DNA of 21,116 nt from Nemertoderma westbladi. Taxonomy: Eukaryota; Xenacoelomorpha; Nemertodermatida; Nemertodermatidae. The DNA is taken from positions 64,001 through 85,116 of the forward strand of contig JAUCBJ010005854.1 of the NCBI GenBank assembly GCA_032718475.1, written 5' to 3'. The notes under the pieces are model-generated. The model saw nothing but the letters and a program-made list of their open reading frames with translations. It was not told where the DNA came from and did no database searches. Positions within the stretch are counted from its first letter, which is position 1; every line of letters starts with the position of its first letter. Of this stretch, positions 10,801-19,059 are shown one piece after another. The translations under genes and the position numbers were made by a program.

Positions 10801-13800
10801 AACCACAAAGTTAGTAAGTTGTGAGCACAAGAAGTTGTGTCTGTGGGCACAACCACAAAGTTAGTAAGATGTGAGCACAATAAGTTGTGTTCGTGGGCAC
10901 AACCACAAAGTTAGTAAGTTGTGAGCACAAGAAGTTGTGTCTGTGGGCACAACCACAAAGTTAGTAAGTTGTGAACACAAGAAGTTATGTCCGTGGGCAC
11001 AACCACAAAGTTAGTAAGCTGTGAGCACATGAAGTTGTGTCTGTGGGCACAACCACAAAGCTAGTAATTTGTGAGCACATGAAGTTCAAGTTGTGTCTCT
11101 GGGCACAACCACAAAGATAGTAAGTTGTGAACACAAGAAAGTTATGTCCGTGGGCACAACCACAAGGTTAGTAAGTTGTGAGCACATGAAGTTGTGTCTG
11201 TGGGCACAACCACAAAGTTAGTAAGTTGTGAGCACAAGAAGTTGTGTCTATATGGGCACAACCACAAAGTTAGTAATTTGTGAGCACAAGAAGTTGTGTC
11301 TGTGGGCACAACCACAAAAGTTAGTAAGTTTTGAGAACAAGAAATTGTGTCTGTGGGCAGAACCACAAGGTTAGTAAGTTGTGAGCACATGAAGTTGTGT
11401 CTGTGGGCACAACCACAAAGCTAGTAATTTGTGAGCACATGAAGTTCAAGTTGTGTCTCTGGGCACAACCACAAAGATAGTAAGTTGTGAATAACACAAG
11501 AAAGTTATGTCCGTGGGCACAACCACAAGGTTAGTAAGTTGTGAGCACATGAAGTTGTGTCCGTGGGCACAACCACAAGGTTAGTAAGTTGTGAGCACAT
11601 GGAGTTGTGTTTGTGGGCACAACCACAAAGCTAGTAATTTGTGAGCACATGAAGTTCAAGTTGTGTCTGTGGGCACAACCACAAAGATAGTAAGTTGTGA
11701 ACACAAGAAAGTTATGTCCGTGGGCACAACCACAAGGTTAGTAAGTTGTGAGCACATGAAGTTGTGTCCGTGGGCACAACCACAAAGTTAGTAATTTGTG
11801 AACACAAGAAGTTATGTCCGTGGGCACAACCACAAAGTTAGTAAGTTGTGAACACAAGAAGTTGTGTCTGTGGGCACAACCACAAAGTTAGTAATTTGTG
11901 AACACAAGAAGTTATGTCCGTGGGCACAACCACAAAGTTAGTAAGTTGTGAACACAAGAAGTTGTGTCTGTGGGCACAACCACAAAGCTAGTAATTTGTG
12001 AGCACATGAAGTTGTGTCCGTGGGCACAACCACAAGGTTAGTAAGTTGTGAGCACATGAAGTTGTGTCCGTGGGCACAACCACAAAGTTAGTAATTTGTG
12101 AACACAAGAAGTTATGTCCGTGGGCACAACCACAAAGTTAGTAAGTTGTGAACACAAGAAGTTGTGTCTGTGGGCACAACCACAAAGCTAGTAATTTGTG
12201 AGCACATGAAGTTCAAGTTGTGTCTCTGGGCACAACCACAAAGTTAGTAAGTTGTGAACACAAGAAGTTATGTCCTTGGGCACAACCACAAGGTTAGTAA
12301 GTTGTGAGCACATGAAGTTGTGTCCGTGGGCACAACCACAAGGTTAGTAAGTTGTGAGCACATGAAGTTGTGTCTGTGGGCACAACCACAAAGTTAGTAA
12401 GTTGTGAGCACAATAAGTTGCGTCAATGCCTTGCCTATATTTATAAGTTACGGTAGGTAAGTTATGAGAACAATTTAGTAATCGTGAGGGACGTGAGCGT
12501 AAGAAGTTATGCATCCATGTGAGCACAAATTGGTAAGGTGTGAGCACAAGTTGGTAAGGTCAAGGTGTGAGCACAAGTTGGTAAGGTGTGAGCACAAGTT
12601 GGTAAGGTGTGAGCACAAGTTGGTAAGGTGTGAGCACAAGCTATTCAGTTTTGAGCATAAGATATACAGTAATAATTAGTGATCTCTGCATTTGTGAATT
12701 CTTACAGGCTGACTTTGAGAGCAAGATGGTTGGTAGTTGTCGATAGCAGGACCGGTTTCGCACGCCATAACATTAATCACCATGGTGGTCGCTTGCGATT
12801 CGTAATCAAATACGGTTGTTGATACAATTTCGCCTAAAACACAAGTAAACAGGCTTAGCAACTGAAGCTCGTACCGGTAATATAAACAAGGATTCAAAAT
12901 AATTGATTCGATTAGCTAAAATGCAACTTGGTTGCAAATTGTAACCTCTTGTAGGTAAACGTTGCAGTTCTAGAGGATTAAATTTAATGAAACTTAGTCT
13001 GAATTACGCTACAAACACAATATAATAATAAACATAATATATATATCGATTGACAGACATTCGACGCAGACAGAGTATACCACTAAGCTAGAAACAAGGC
13101 GATATTTCACTATTTTTATATTTTATATTAGTCACTGAGACCGTCAGCAATGATAAATACGACAACGCAGACGTTCAGCATACTGAGTTACTGCTGTAAG
13201 GGTAGCGCTACCGTGATATAGCATCGCTACTACGCGGTATCGTTAACAGACACTAAAAGTAATCCTTAAGGGATTTCGTTAAAATTTGGCTCAAATTACT
13301 CTCATGCCCTTTCAATTATGTAAATATAGTTAAATTTCATCAAAAATATTACACATATTATTTTTTAACAACCATTTAACAAGTTTTTCATTAACTACCA
13401 TTAACTAACTAACCTGTTTGTTCCATCAGCTACACTAACCTGTCCGTTCCATCAGCTACACTAACCTGTCCGTTACATCAGCTACACTAACCTATCCGTT
13501 ACATCAGCTACACTAACCTATTCGTTCCATCAGCTACACTAACCGAGTCGTCCTATCACCTACACTAACCTGTCCGTTACATCAGCTACACTAACCTGTC
13601 CGTTACATCAGCTACACTAACCTGTCCGTTACATCAGCTACACTAACCTGTTCGTTACATCAGCTACACTAACCTGTCTTTTACATCAGCTACACTAACC
13701 TGATCGTTCCATCAGCTACACTAATCTGTCCGTTCCATCAGCTACACTAACCTGTTTGTTCCATCAGCTACATACTAACCTGTTCGTTCCAACAGCTACA

Positions 13801-16800
13801 CTAACCTGTCCGTTCCATCAGCTACACTAACCTGTTTGTTCCATCAGCTACACTAACCTGTTCGTTCCAACAGCTACACTAACCTGTCCGTTCCATCAGC
13901 TACACTAACATGTTCGTTCCATCAGCTACACGTCCGTTCCATCAGCTACACTAACCTGTCTGTTCCATCAGCTACACTACCCTGTTCGTTCCATCAGCTA
14001 CACTAACCTGTTCGTTCCATCAGCTACACTAACCTGTCCGTTCCATTAGTTACACTAACCTGTTCGTTCCAACAGCTACACTAACCTGTCCGTTCTATCA
14101 GCTACACTAACCTGTCTTTTACATCAGCTACACTAACCTATCCGTTACATCAGCTACACTAACCTATTCGTTCCATCAGCTACACTAACCGAGTCGTCCT
14201 ATCACCTACACTAACCTGTCCGTTACATCAGCTACACTAACCTGTCCGTTACATCAGCTACACTAACCTGTCCGTTACATCAGCTACACTAACCTGTTCG
14301 TTACATCAGCTACACTAACCTGTCTTTTACATCAGCTACACTAACCTGATCGTTCCATCAGCTACACTAATCTGTCCGTTCCATCAGCTACACTAACCTG
14401 TTCGTTCCATCAGCTACACTAACCTGTTCGTTCCAACAGCTACACTAACCTGTCCGTTCCATCAGCTACACTAACCTGTTTGTTCCATCAGCTACACTAA
14501 CCTGTTCGTTCCAACAGCTACACTAACCTGTCCGTTCCATCAGCTACACTAACATGTTCGTTCCATCAGCTACACGTCCGTTCCATCAGCTACACTAACC
14601 TGTCTGTTCCATCAGCTACACTACCCTGTTCGTTCCATCAGCTACACTAACCTGTTCGTTCCATCAGCTACACTAACCTGTCCGTTCCATTAGTTACACT
14701 AACCTGTTCGTTCCAACAGCTACACTAACCTGTCCGTTCTATCAGCTACACTAACATGTTCGTTCCATCAGCTACACGTCCGTTCCATCAGCTACACTAA
14801 CCTGTTCGTTCCATCAGCTACACTAACCTGTTCGTTCCATCAGCTACACTAACATGTCCGTTCCATCAGCTACACTAACATCTTCGTTCCATCAGCTACA
14901 CGTCCGTTCCATCAGCTACACTAACCTGTCTGTTACATCAGCTACACTAACCTGTTCGTTCCATCAGCTACACTAACCTGTTCGTTCCATCAGCTACACT
15001 AACCTGTCCGTTCCATTAGTTACACTAACCTATTCGTTCCAACAGCTACACTAACCTGTCCGTTCCATCAGCTACACTAACATGTTCGTTCCATCAGCTA
15101 CACGTCCGTTCCATCAGCTACACTAATATGTTCGTTCCATCAGCTACACGTCCGTTCCAACAGCTACACTAACCTGTCTGTTCCATCAGCTACACTAACC
15201 TGTTCGTTCCATCAGCTACACTAATCTGTTCGTTCCATCAGCTACACTAACCTGTCCGTTCCATTAGTTACACTAACCTGTTCGTTCCAACAGCTACACC
15301 AACCTGTCCGTTCCATCAGCTACACTAACATGTTCGTTCCATCAGCTACACGTCCGTTCCATCAGCTACACTAACCTGTCTGTTCCATCAGCTACACTAA
15401 CCTGTCTGTTCCATCAGCTACACTAACCTGTCTGTTCCATCAGCTACACTAACCTGTTCGTTCCATCAGCTACACTAACCTGTCCGTTCCATCACCTACA
15501 CTAACATGTCCGTTCAATCAGCTACACTAACATGTTCGTTCCATCAGCTACACGTCCGTTCCATCAGCTACACTAACCTGTCTGTTCCATCAGTTACACT
15601 AACCTGTCCGTTCCATCAGCTACACTAACCTGTTCGTTCCATCAGCTACACGTCCGTTCCATCAGCTACACTAACCTGTCTGTTCCATCAGTTACACTAA
15701 CCTGTCCGTTCCATCAGCTACACTAACCTGTTCGTTCCATCAGCTACACGTCCGTTCCATCAGCTACACTAACCTGTTCGTTCCATCAGCTACACGTCCG
15801 TTCCATCAGCTACACTAACCTGTTCGTTCCATCAGCTACACGTCCGTTCCATCAGCTACACTAACCTGTTCGTTCCATCAGCTACACGTCCGTTCCATCA
15901 GCTACACTAACCTGTCTGTTCCATCAGTTACACTAACCTGTCCGTTCCATCAGCTACACTAACCTGTTCGTTCCATCAGCTACACGTCCGTTCCATAAGC
16001 TACACTAACCTGTCTGTTCCATCAGTTACACTAACCTGTCCGTTCCATCAGCTACACTAACCTGTTCGTTCCATCAGCTACACGTCCGTTCCATCAGCTA
16101 CACTAACCTGTTCGTTCCATCAGCTACACGTCCGTTCCATCAGCTACACTAACCTGTTCGTTCCATCAGCTACACGTCCGTTCCATCAGCTACACTAACC
16201 GGTTCGTTCCATCAGCTACACGTCCGTTCCATCAGCTACACTAACCTGTCTGTTCCATCAGTTACACTAACCTGTCCGTTCCATCAGCTACACTAACCTG
16301 TTCGTTCCATCAGCTACACGTCCGTTCCATCAGCTACACTAACCTGTCTGTTCCATCAGTTACACTAACCTGTCCGTTCCATCAGCTACACTAACCTGTT
16401 CGTTCCATCAGCTACACGTCCGTTCCATCAGCTACACTAACCTGTCTGTTCCATCCATCAGTTACACTAACCTGTCCGTTCCATCAGCTACACTAACCTG
16501 TTCGTTCCATCAGCTACACGTCCGTTCCATCAGCTACACTAACCTGTCTGTTCCATCCATCAGCTACACTAACCTGTCCGTTCCATCAGCTACACTAACC
16601 TGTTCGTTCCATCAGCTACACGTCCGTTCCATCAGCTACACTAACCTGTCTGTTCCATCAGTTACACTAACCTGTCCGTTCTATCAGCTACACTAACCTG
16701 TTCGTTCCATCAGCTACACGTCCGTTCCATCAGCTACACTAACCTGTCTGTTCCATCCATCAGTTACACTAACCTGTCCGTTCCATCAGCTACACTAACC

Positions 16801-19017
16801 TGTTCGTTCCATCAGCTACACGTCCGTTCCATCAGCTACACTAACCTGTTCGTTCCATCAGCTACACTAACCTGTCTGTTCCATCAGCTCCACTAACCGA
16901 GTCGTTCCATCAGCTACACTAACCTGTCCGTTCCATCACCTACACTAACCTGTCCGTTCCCTGATCTGGAAGTTCGAAGTACCTCCCACCAATTCGTATT
17001 CCAGTCCTCGTCCCTGGAATGACCTTGCTTCAACAGCCCCAATACTAAAACAATAGTGTGTCGTGGATTATTTCAACCATTAATAATGTTTGACTATATA
17101 TATACATACAGACCGTCCCGTACAGTTTCATTATGGGTTCTAAGTGTTACTATGCGAATATTAAATTGTTGTTTATGGTAATTATATTTCCACTTGAAAA
17201 TACTATGTATATTATTGAGATATATAGAGTGATGACTGAATAATTAACAGTTAGTATAGTATCGGAAGTACTTACCTAACAGTTTGTGGAGCAGTGTTTT
17301 CAGAAAACGAAAAGTGATAGTTACTTTTCAGAAACGCCGGTGCTCGGTTCCCGTGATATATTTCTATAACTTTACCTGTATTCCCTTCATTTTCACCATC
17401 CTTTACCTAAACGGAAAAATACGGAACACAATATATTATAATGGCACATAAAGAACATATTAAACAGAATACAATAACGACAGAAAGAATAAGAATATAA
17501 CGCAATCAGAACAGAGCACAACGCCACCTAGAGAAGAAGAAAAAGGATAAACTATATTTAATGAAGCATGGATGCAGATAAGGGGGGGGGGGGGGGGAAC
17601 TGGACGCAATAAAAATTCATCATAAATCTGTAACCTGTTCTATTGTGTTTAGTTAATTGTTTTGGTAAAAATATCGTGCCACTGTAACCTGCTCCTTTCC
17701 TTAAATTGAGAATTTAACATTGAGGCGGGATATTAATTCGCCAAGGCGGGTTTTGCGTCGAGTTCCCCCCTGTCTCCATGGATGAGGTGAGCTCGTTTAC
17801 AATTTCCTTTTACACACCACCAACTGTTATATTTATATACAAATTGTTGCCCGGGATATTTAGCAACTTACATAGATGTTGACGTTAGTTATCGACTTAG
17901 CCGGACCCAATCCGCCTCCGTTGTATACAACGTCGACTTCCGCTTTACCATCGTCGGCCACAGCGACACTCAACGTGTTGACGAATTCGTCCTCGCTGGA
18001 CCGCAGCTGAAAGGCTCCGCTATTTTCTGCATTAAAGTTTAGGAACAATTTTTATTGAGGTAAATTCACAAAATTTTTAACAAACAAACTTTAGTTAAAT
18101 CACAGGACTATCTATACCTGGAGTATGTGCAACGTGTTTTGAATCTGAAGGGACCTGGGGGGGGGGGGTGGCTGTGCTTTAAACCCGGGGTTGGGGGGGG
18201 GGGGGAGGTAAAGAATATTGTGGCTCAAAATCACAAAAAAGTGGCCTCATTGACTAAATCTACAACTCCAATCAATACTTTTTGATTAATGCAACTTTCC
18301 TACATGTTAGACGTTCACAATGAACGGACATGGGTTTATTATGTTCCAAAGGCCATAGCTTGTTCCCATAATCGTGTTTTCTTAATTACACATTTTTTAG
18401 TAAATAAAACATATACAAAAAGCATTATAATTACTTTAATGTAGTTTAATTATGGGTGGGCTGGGTGTGCCAATTGATAAGGATTATACTGGACTGAATG
18501 TGGACCAAAAACATAGACACTGAAAATTAAGAAAATTCTAACATATGTACAAATACGTTCCATTTTTCCCAATAAAGAAAATAACTGATGTTACTACCAG
18601 ATGCCCGACTAAAGAGACCTACAAAATAATATAGGCCCTATATATTGTCATGGTTATAGAACGCAGAGAAACTTGACTTGTTTCACCATTTCTGGACACT
18701 TTTATAGTTAGAGTTCAGACCAGGGGGTTAGTGCGCCGCAATTTATAAAACCTAAATAATGGATTATATTTAACTATAAATTGATCATGATTGAATTGAA
18801 TTGATTGTGACATTGTGAGACAATTGTAACTCACGCAAAGTAAATGTTAAAGCGGCGTTAGCAGAATTAGGCAAATCCGGATCCATAGCCGTAGCGATAA
18901 AGACGACAGTGCCACGGGGTTTGTCGCTCTGAATGGCCGCGAGGAACATTTCGTTGACGAACACAGGCACTTCATCGTTCACGTCTAACACATTCACGTT
19001 TAGTTCGACATTAATAA
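1753..19017 (-). CDS. partial cadherin-repeat protein gene, seven internal exons
   Basis: The seven exons listed separately join in phases 1-1, 1-0, 0-2, 2-1, 1-0, 0-1 and 1-0. This gives 956 nt, or 318 complete codons without a stop. The product has cadherin-repeat landmarks: a canonical calcium-binding linker LDVNDEVPVF (residues 10-19), a weak linker HGNRAPAF (130-137), a third linker LDFNECAPVF (236-245), the entry motifs FSENTAP and VPENAPP, and the FDYES and MDYESEA motifs. Cadherin repeats are extracellular, about 105-110 residues long, bind calcium at their junctions and mediate cell adhesion or signalling. No signal peptide or membrane segment is present, so both ends are outside the window. 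Two introns consist largely of minisatellite. The family call is firm. The subfamily (Fat, Dachsous, CDH23-like or other) cannot be decided. Exon boundaries are inferred from splice signals and phase agreement, without transcripts. Confidence 0.88.
1896..2831 (-). other. intron 6, 936 bp, ordinary AT-rich
   Basis: Bounded by GTAAGT and TTTCCGCAG. No tandem repeat, mobile element or further exon was seen, in contrast to introns 4, 5 and 7. Confidence 0.75.
2832..2952 (-). CDS. cadherin gene exon 6, after the 9.75-kb repeat-filled intron
   Basis: The acceptor is TTATGTTCCACAG and the donor is AGAA|GTAAGT; phase 0 to 1, 121 nt (residues 231-270 plus part of 271). The text is VELEILDFNECAPVF, a repeat's last strand and linker with D-x-N-E in place of D-x-N-D, followed by PDYYRNTISVPENAPPSLA, the start of the next repeat. 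The branch-point candidate TACTAAC lies 25 nt upstream of the acceptor and belongs to the last unit of the intronic array. Confidence 0.92.
2953..2983 (-). promoter_or_regulatory. branch-point candidate and 3' splice site of intron 5
   Basis: In the gene sense TACTAAC (2983-2977) matches the optimal branch-point consensus. It is followed by an AG-free stretch with a six-T run, then TTCCACAG ending at 2953. The putative branch adenosine at 2978 is 25 nt from the splice point, a normal distance. The TACTAAC word and the 20 or so bases upstream of it are the last, slightly altered unit of the 50-bp array. Confidence 0.75.
2977..12420. repeat. 50/51-bp minisatellite, about 190 units, filling intron 5
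   Basis: The unit is mostly 50 bp, with 51-bp and 34-bp forms and longer forms carrying an inserted GTTCAAG or GCAGGG. On the plus strand each unit runs GTTAGTAAGTTGTGAGCACA, then AGAAGTTGTGTCTGTGGGCA, then CAACCACAAA. In the gene sense it carries TTACTAAC followed 20 nt later by CACAG. The part next to exon 6 (3050-4800) is nearly uniform. Further away, several families alternate: AATTTGTGAGCACATG, GAACACAAGAAGTTATGTCC and AGTTCAAG types. Blocks are duplicated within it, for example about 664 bp (4791 versus 5455) and about 421 bp (6628 versus near 7049). Confidence 0.97.
12541..12655. repeat. 21-bp sub-array at the donor end of intron 5
   Basis: About five copies of a 21-bp unit, GTGAGCACAAGTTGGTAAGG plus one base, following a degenerate stretch (12421-12540) that still shows pieces such as GTGAGCACAAATTGGTAAGG. 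It shares GTGAGCACAAG with the main 50-bp unit but lacks its GTTAGTAA and CTGTGGGC parts. It looks like an old or independently amplified fragment of the same unit. Confidence 0.85.
12706..12833 (-). CDS. cadherin gene exon 5, between the two large arrays
   Basis: The acceptor is ACTTGTGTTTTAG and the donor is CCT|GTAAGA; phase 1 to 0, 128 nt. It encodes residues 189-230: EIVSTTVFDYESQATTMVI, then NVMACETGPAIDNYQPSC and SQSQP. The FDYES motif and the following V-x-V-x-A strand are typical of the second half of a cadherin repeat. The A-x-D after it has become ACE, so this calcium ligand is also altered. Skipping this exon would break the frame, since 128 is not a multiple of three. Confidence 0.9.
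12834..13407 (-). other. distal part of intron 4 without array
   Basis: About 570 bp of AT-rich sequence between the 26-bp array and exon 5, containing a short TA stretch near 13040 and the normal acceptor. No other exon was found. Confidence 0.65.
13491..14755. repeat. tandem duplication of a 646-bp block inside the 26-bp array
   Basis: The rare variant GAGTCGTCCTATCACC occurs at 13545 and again at 14191, an offset of 646 bp. The order of variant units on either side is the same in both copies until about 14093 and 14740. A small difference is the extra TA in TACATACTAAC near 13772, absent from the second copy. Confidence 0.85.
15550..16850. repeat. 98-bp higher-order repeat inside the 26-bp array
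   Basis: Three 26-bp units and one 20-bp unit recur as a 98-bp period. The marker CAGTTACAC appears at 15591 and 15689, and similarly further on. Some periods are shortened to a 46-bp pair (26 plus 20), for example 15740-15890, and some carry a CCATCCATCAG insertion (16453, 16555, 16755). Confidence 0.85.
16946..16957 (-). promoter_or_regulatory. authentic 5' splice site of intron 4, founder of the 26-bp array
   Basis: Minus-strand reading: CGGACAG|GTTAGT, with the exon ending at 16950. It is chosen because the phase and cadherin text join exon 5 exactly (ERTG|EIV). The words GGAACGGACAG on the exon side and GTTAGTGTAG on the intron side recur in the adjoining array units. Confidence 0.8.
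16950..17044 (-). CDS. cadherin gene exon 4, at the edge of the 26-bp array
   Basis: The acceptor is CACTATTGTTTTAG and the donor is GGACAG|GTTAGT; phase 2 to 1, 95 nt. The split serine (AG|T) joins exon 3, and the text continues IGAVEARSFQGRGLEYELV, then GGTSNFQIRERTG, a standard cadherin run (V-x-A...L-x-Y-x-L...F-x-I...TG). The final glycine codon is G|GC with exon 5, giving TG|EIV, the expected family sequence. The donor has T at +3, the weakest of the seven donors here. It is the exact starting point of the tandem array that fills the next intron. Confidence 0.88.
17045..17275 (-). other. intron 3, 231 bp
   Basis: Donor GTAAGT and acceptor ATTGTTTTAG; AT-rich with a short TA run near 17100. 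No repeat array. Confidence 0.75.
17276..17406 (-). CDS. cadherin gene exon 3
   Basis: The acceptor is TTTTTCCGTTTAG and the donor is AG|GTAAGT; phase 0 to 2, 131 nt (residues 113-155 plus part of 156). It finishes one repeat and crosses into the next through HGNRAPAF, followed by SNYHFSFSENTAPQTV. NRAPAF stands where cadherins carry DxNDNxPxF, so the aspartates of this linker are lost although the A-P-x-F frame is kept. Phase continuity with both neighbours and the SENTAP motif support the exon. Confidence 0.88.
17582..17597. repeat. poly-G run in intron 2
   Basis: Sixteen consecutive G on the plus strand, C in the gene sense. It lies about 275 bp downstream of the exon 2 donor and 175 bp upstream of exon 3. 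The run length may be a sequencing or polymorphism issue. Confidence 0.9.
17872..18026 (-). CDS. cadherin gene exon 2
   Basis: The acceptor is CTTTAATGCAG and the donor is TAT|GTAAGT; phase 1 to 0, 155 nt. The split codon with exon 1 reads CAA (Gln), giving the continuous text LTFTLQNSGAFQLRSSEDE, a normal cadherin strand order ending in GAFQL. It continues with LSVAVADDGKAEVD, the usual V-x-V-x-A-x-D-x-G segment. The G-x-(I/L)...LDRE segment that usually follows GAF is short or missing here, and a glycine-rich loop (YNGGGLG, residues 95-101) precedes the last strand. Confidence 0.9.
18027..18834 (-). other. intron 1, 808 bp
   Basis: Donor GTGAGT and acceptor TTTAATGCAG. Apart from the G-run cluster it is ordinary AT-rich sequence. 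Confidence 0.75.
18157..18205 (+). repeat. clustered G-runs in intron 1
   Basis: Runs of 12, 4 and 13 G within about 50 bp can form a G-quadruplex on the plus strand, the template for the minus-strand gene. In the transcript they appear as C-runs about 130-180 nt upstream of exon 2. Confidence 0.8.
18835..19017 (-). CDS. cadherin gene exon 1 of 7 in window
   Basis: The acceptor is TTTATTTTTCAG and the donor is C|GTGAGT; the phase is 1 at both ends and the length is 183 nt. It encodes residues 1-60 plus a split codon. The reading starts INVELNVNVLDVNDEVPVF, the last strand of one cadherin repeat followed by the canonical calcium linker DxNDxxPxF. The next repeat begins with strands ending in IATAMDPDLPNSANAALTF, which matches the A-x-D-x-D...N calcium site of the family. 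This is the best-conserved cadherin exon in the window. The exon before it must end in phase 1; I did not find it in the 2.1 kb upstream. Confidence 0.92.
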
Positions 19018-19034
19018 CTGAAAAATAAACATGA

Positions 19035-19059
19035 ATATATATATATTATATATATTATT
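19035..19059. repeat. AT microsatellite
   Basis: An imperfect (AT)n stretch just upstream, in gene sense, of the exon 1 acceptor. Confidence 0.7.

Larger units (their letters stand above)
13408..16949. repeat. 26-bp minisatellite, about 140 units, filling most of intron 4
   Basis: The plus-strand unit is CTGTCCGTTCCATCAGCTAC followed by ACTAAC. Gene-sense key word: ACAGGTTAGTGTAG. Variants differ at the third to fifth bases after CTGT (CCG, TCG, CTG, TTT) or in CCATCAG. A 20-bp form lacking TAACCT is frequent from 13930 onward, and a few units have an extra CCAT. The right end joins exon 4 without any gap. Confidence 0.97.

Noticed and set aside
2977-16949. CRISPR array
   Set aside because: The repeats are contiguous with no unique spacers, unit lengths vary, and the arrays lie in introns of an animal gene.
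13408-16949. Recursive (zero-length exon) splice sites in the 26-bp array, because units contain AG next to GT
   Set aside because: The bases before the AG are purine-rich (GATGGAACGGACAG), with no pyrimidine tract or branch point, so the units look like donors only.
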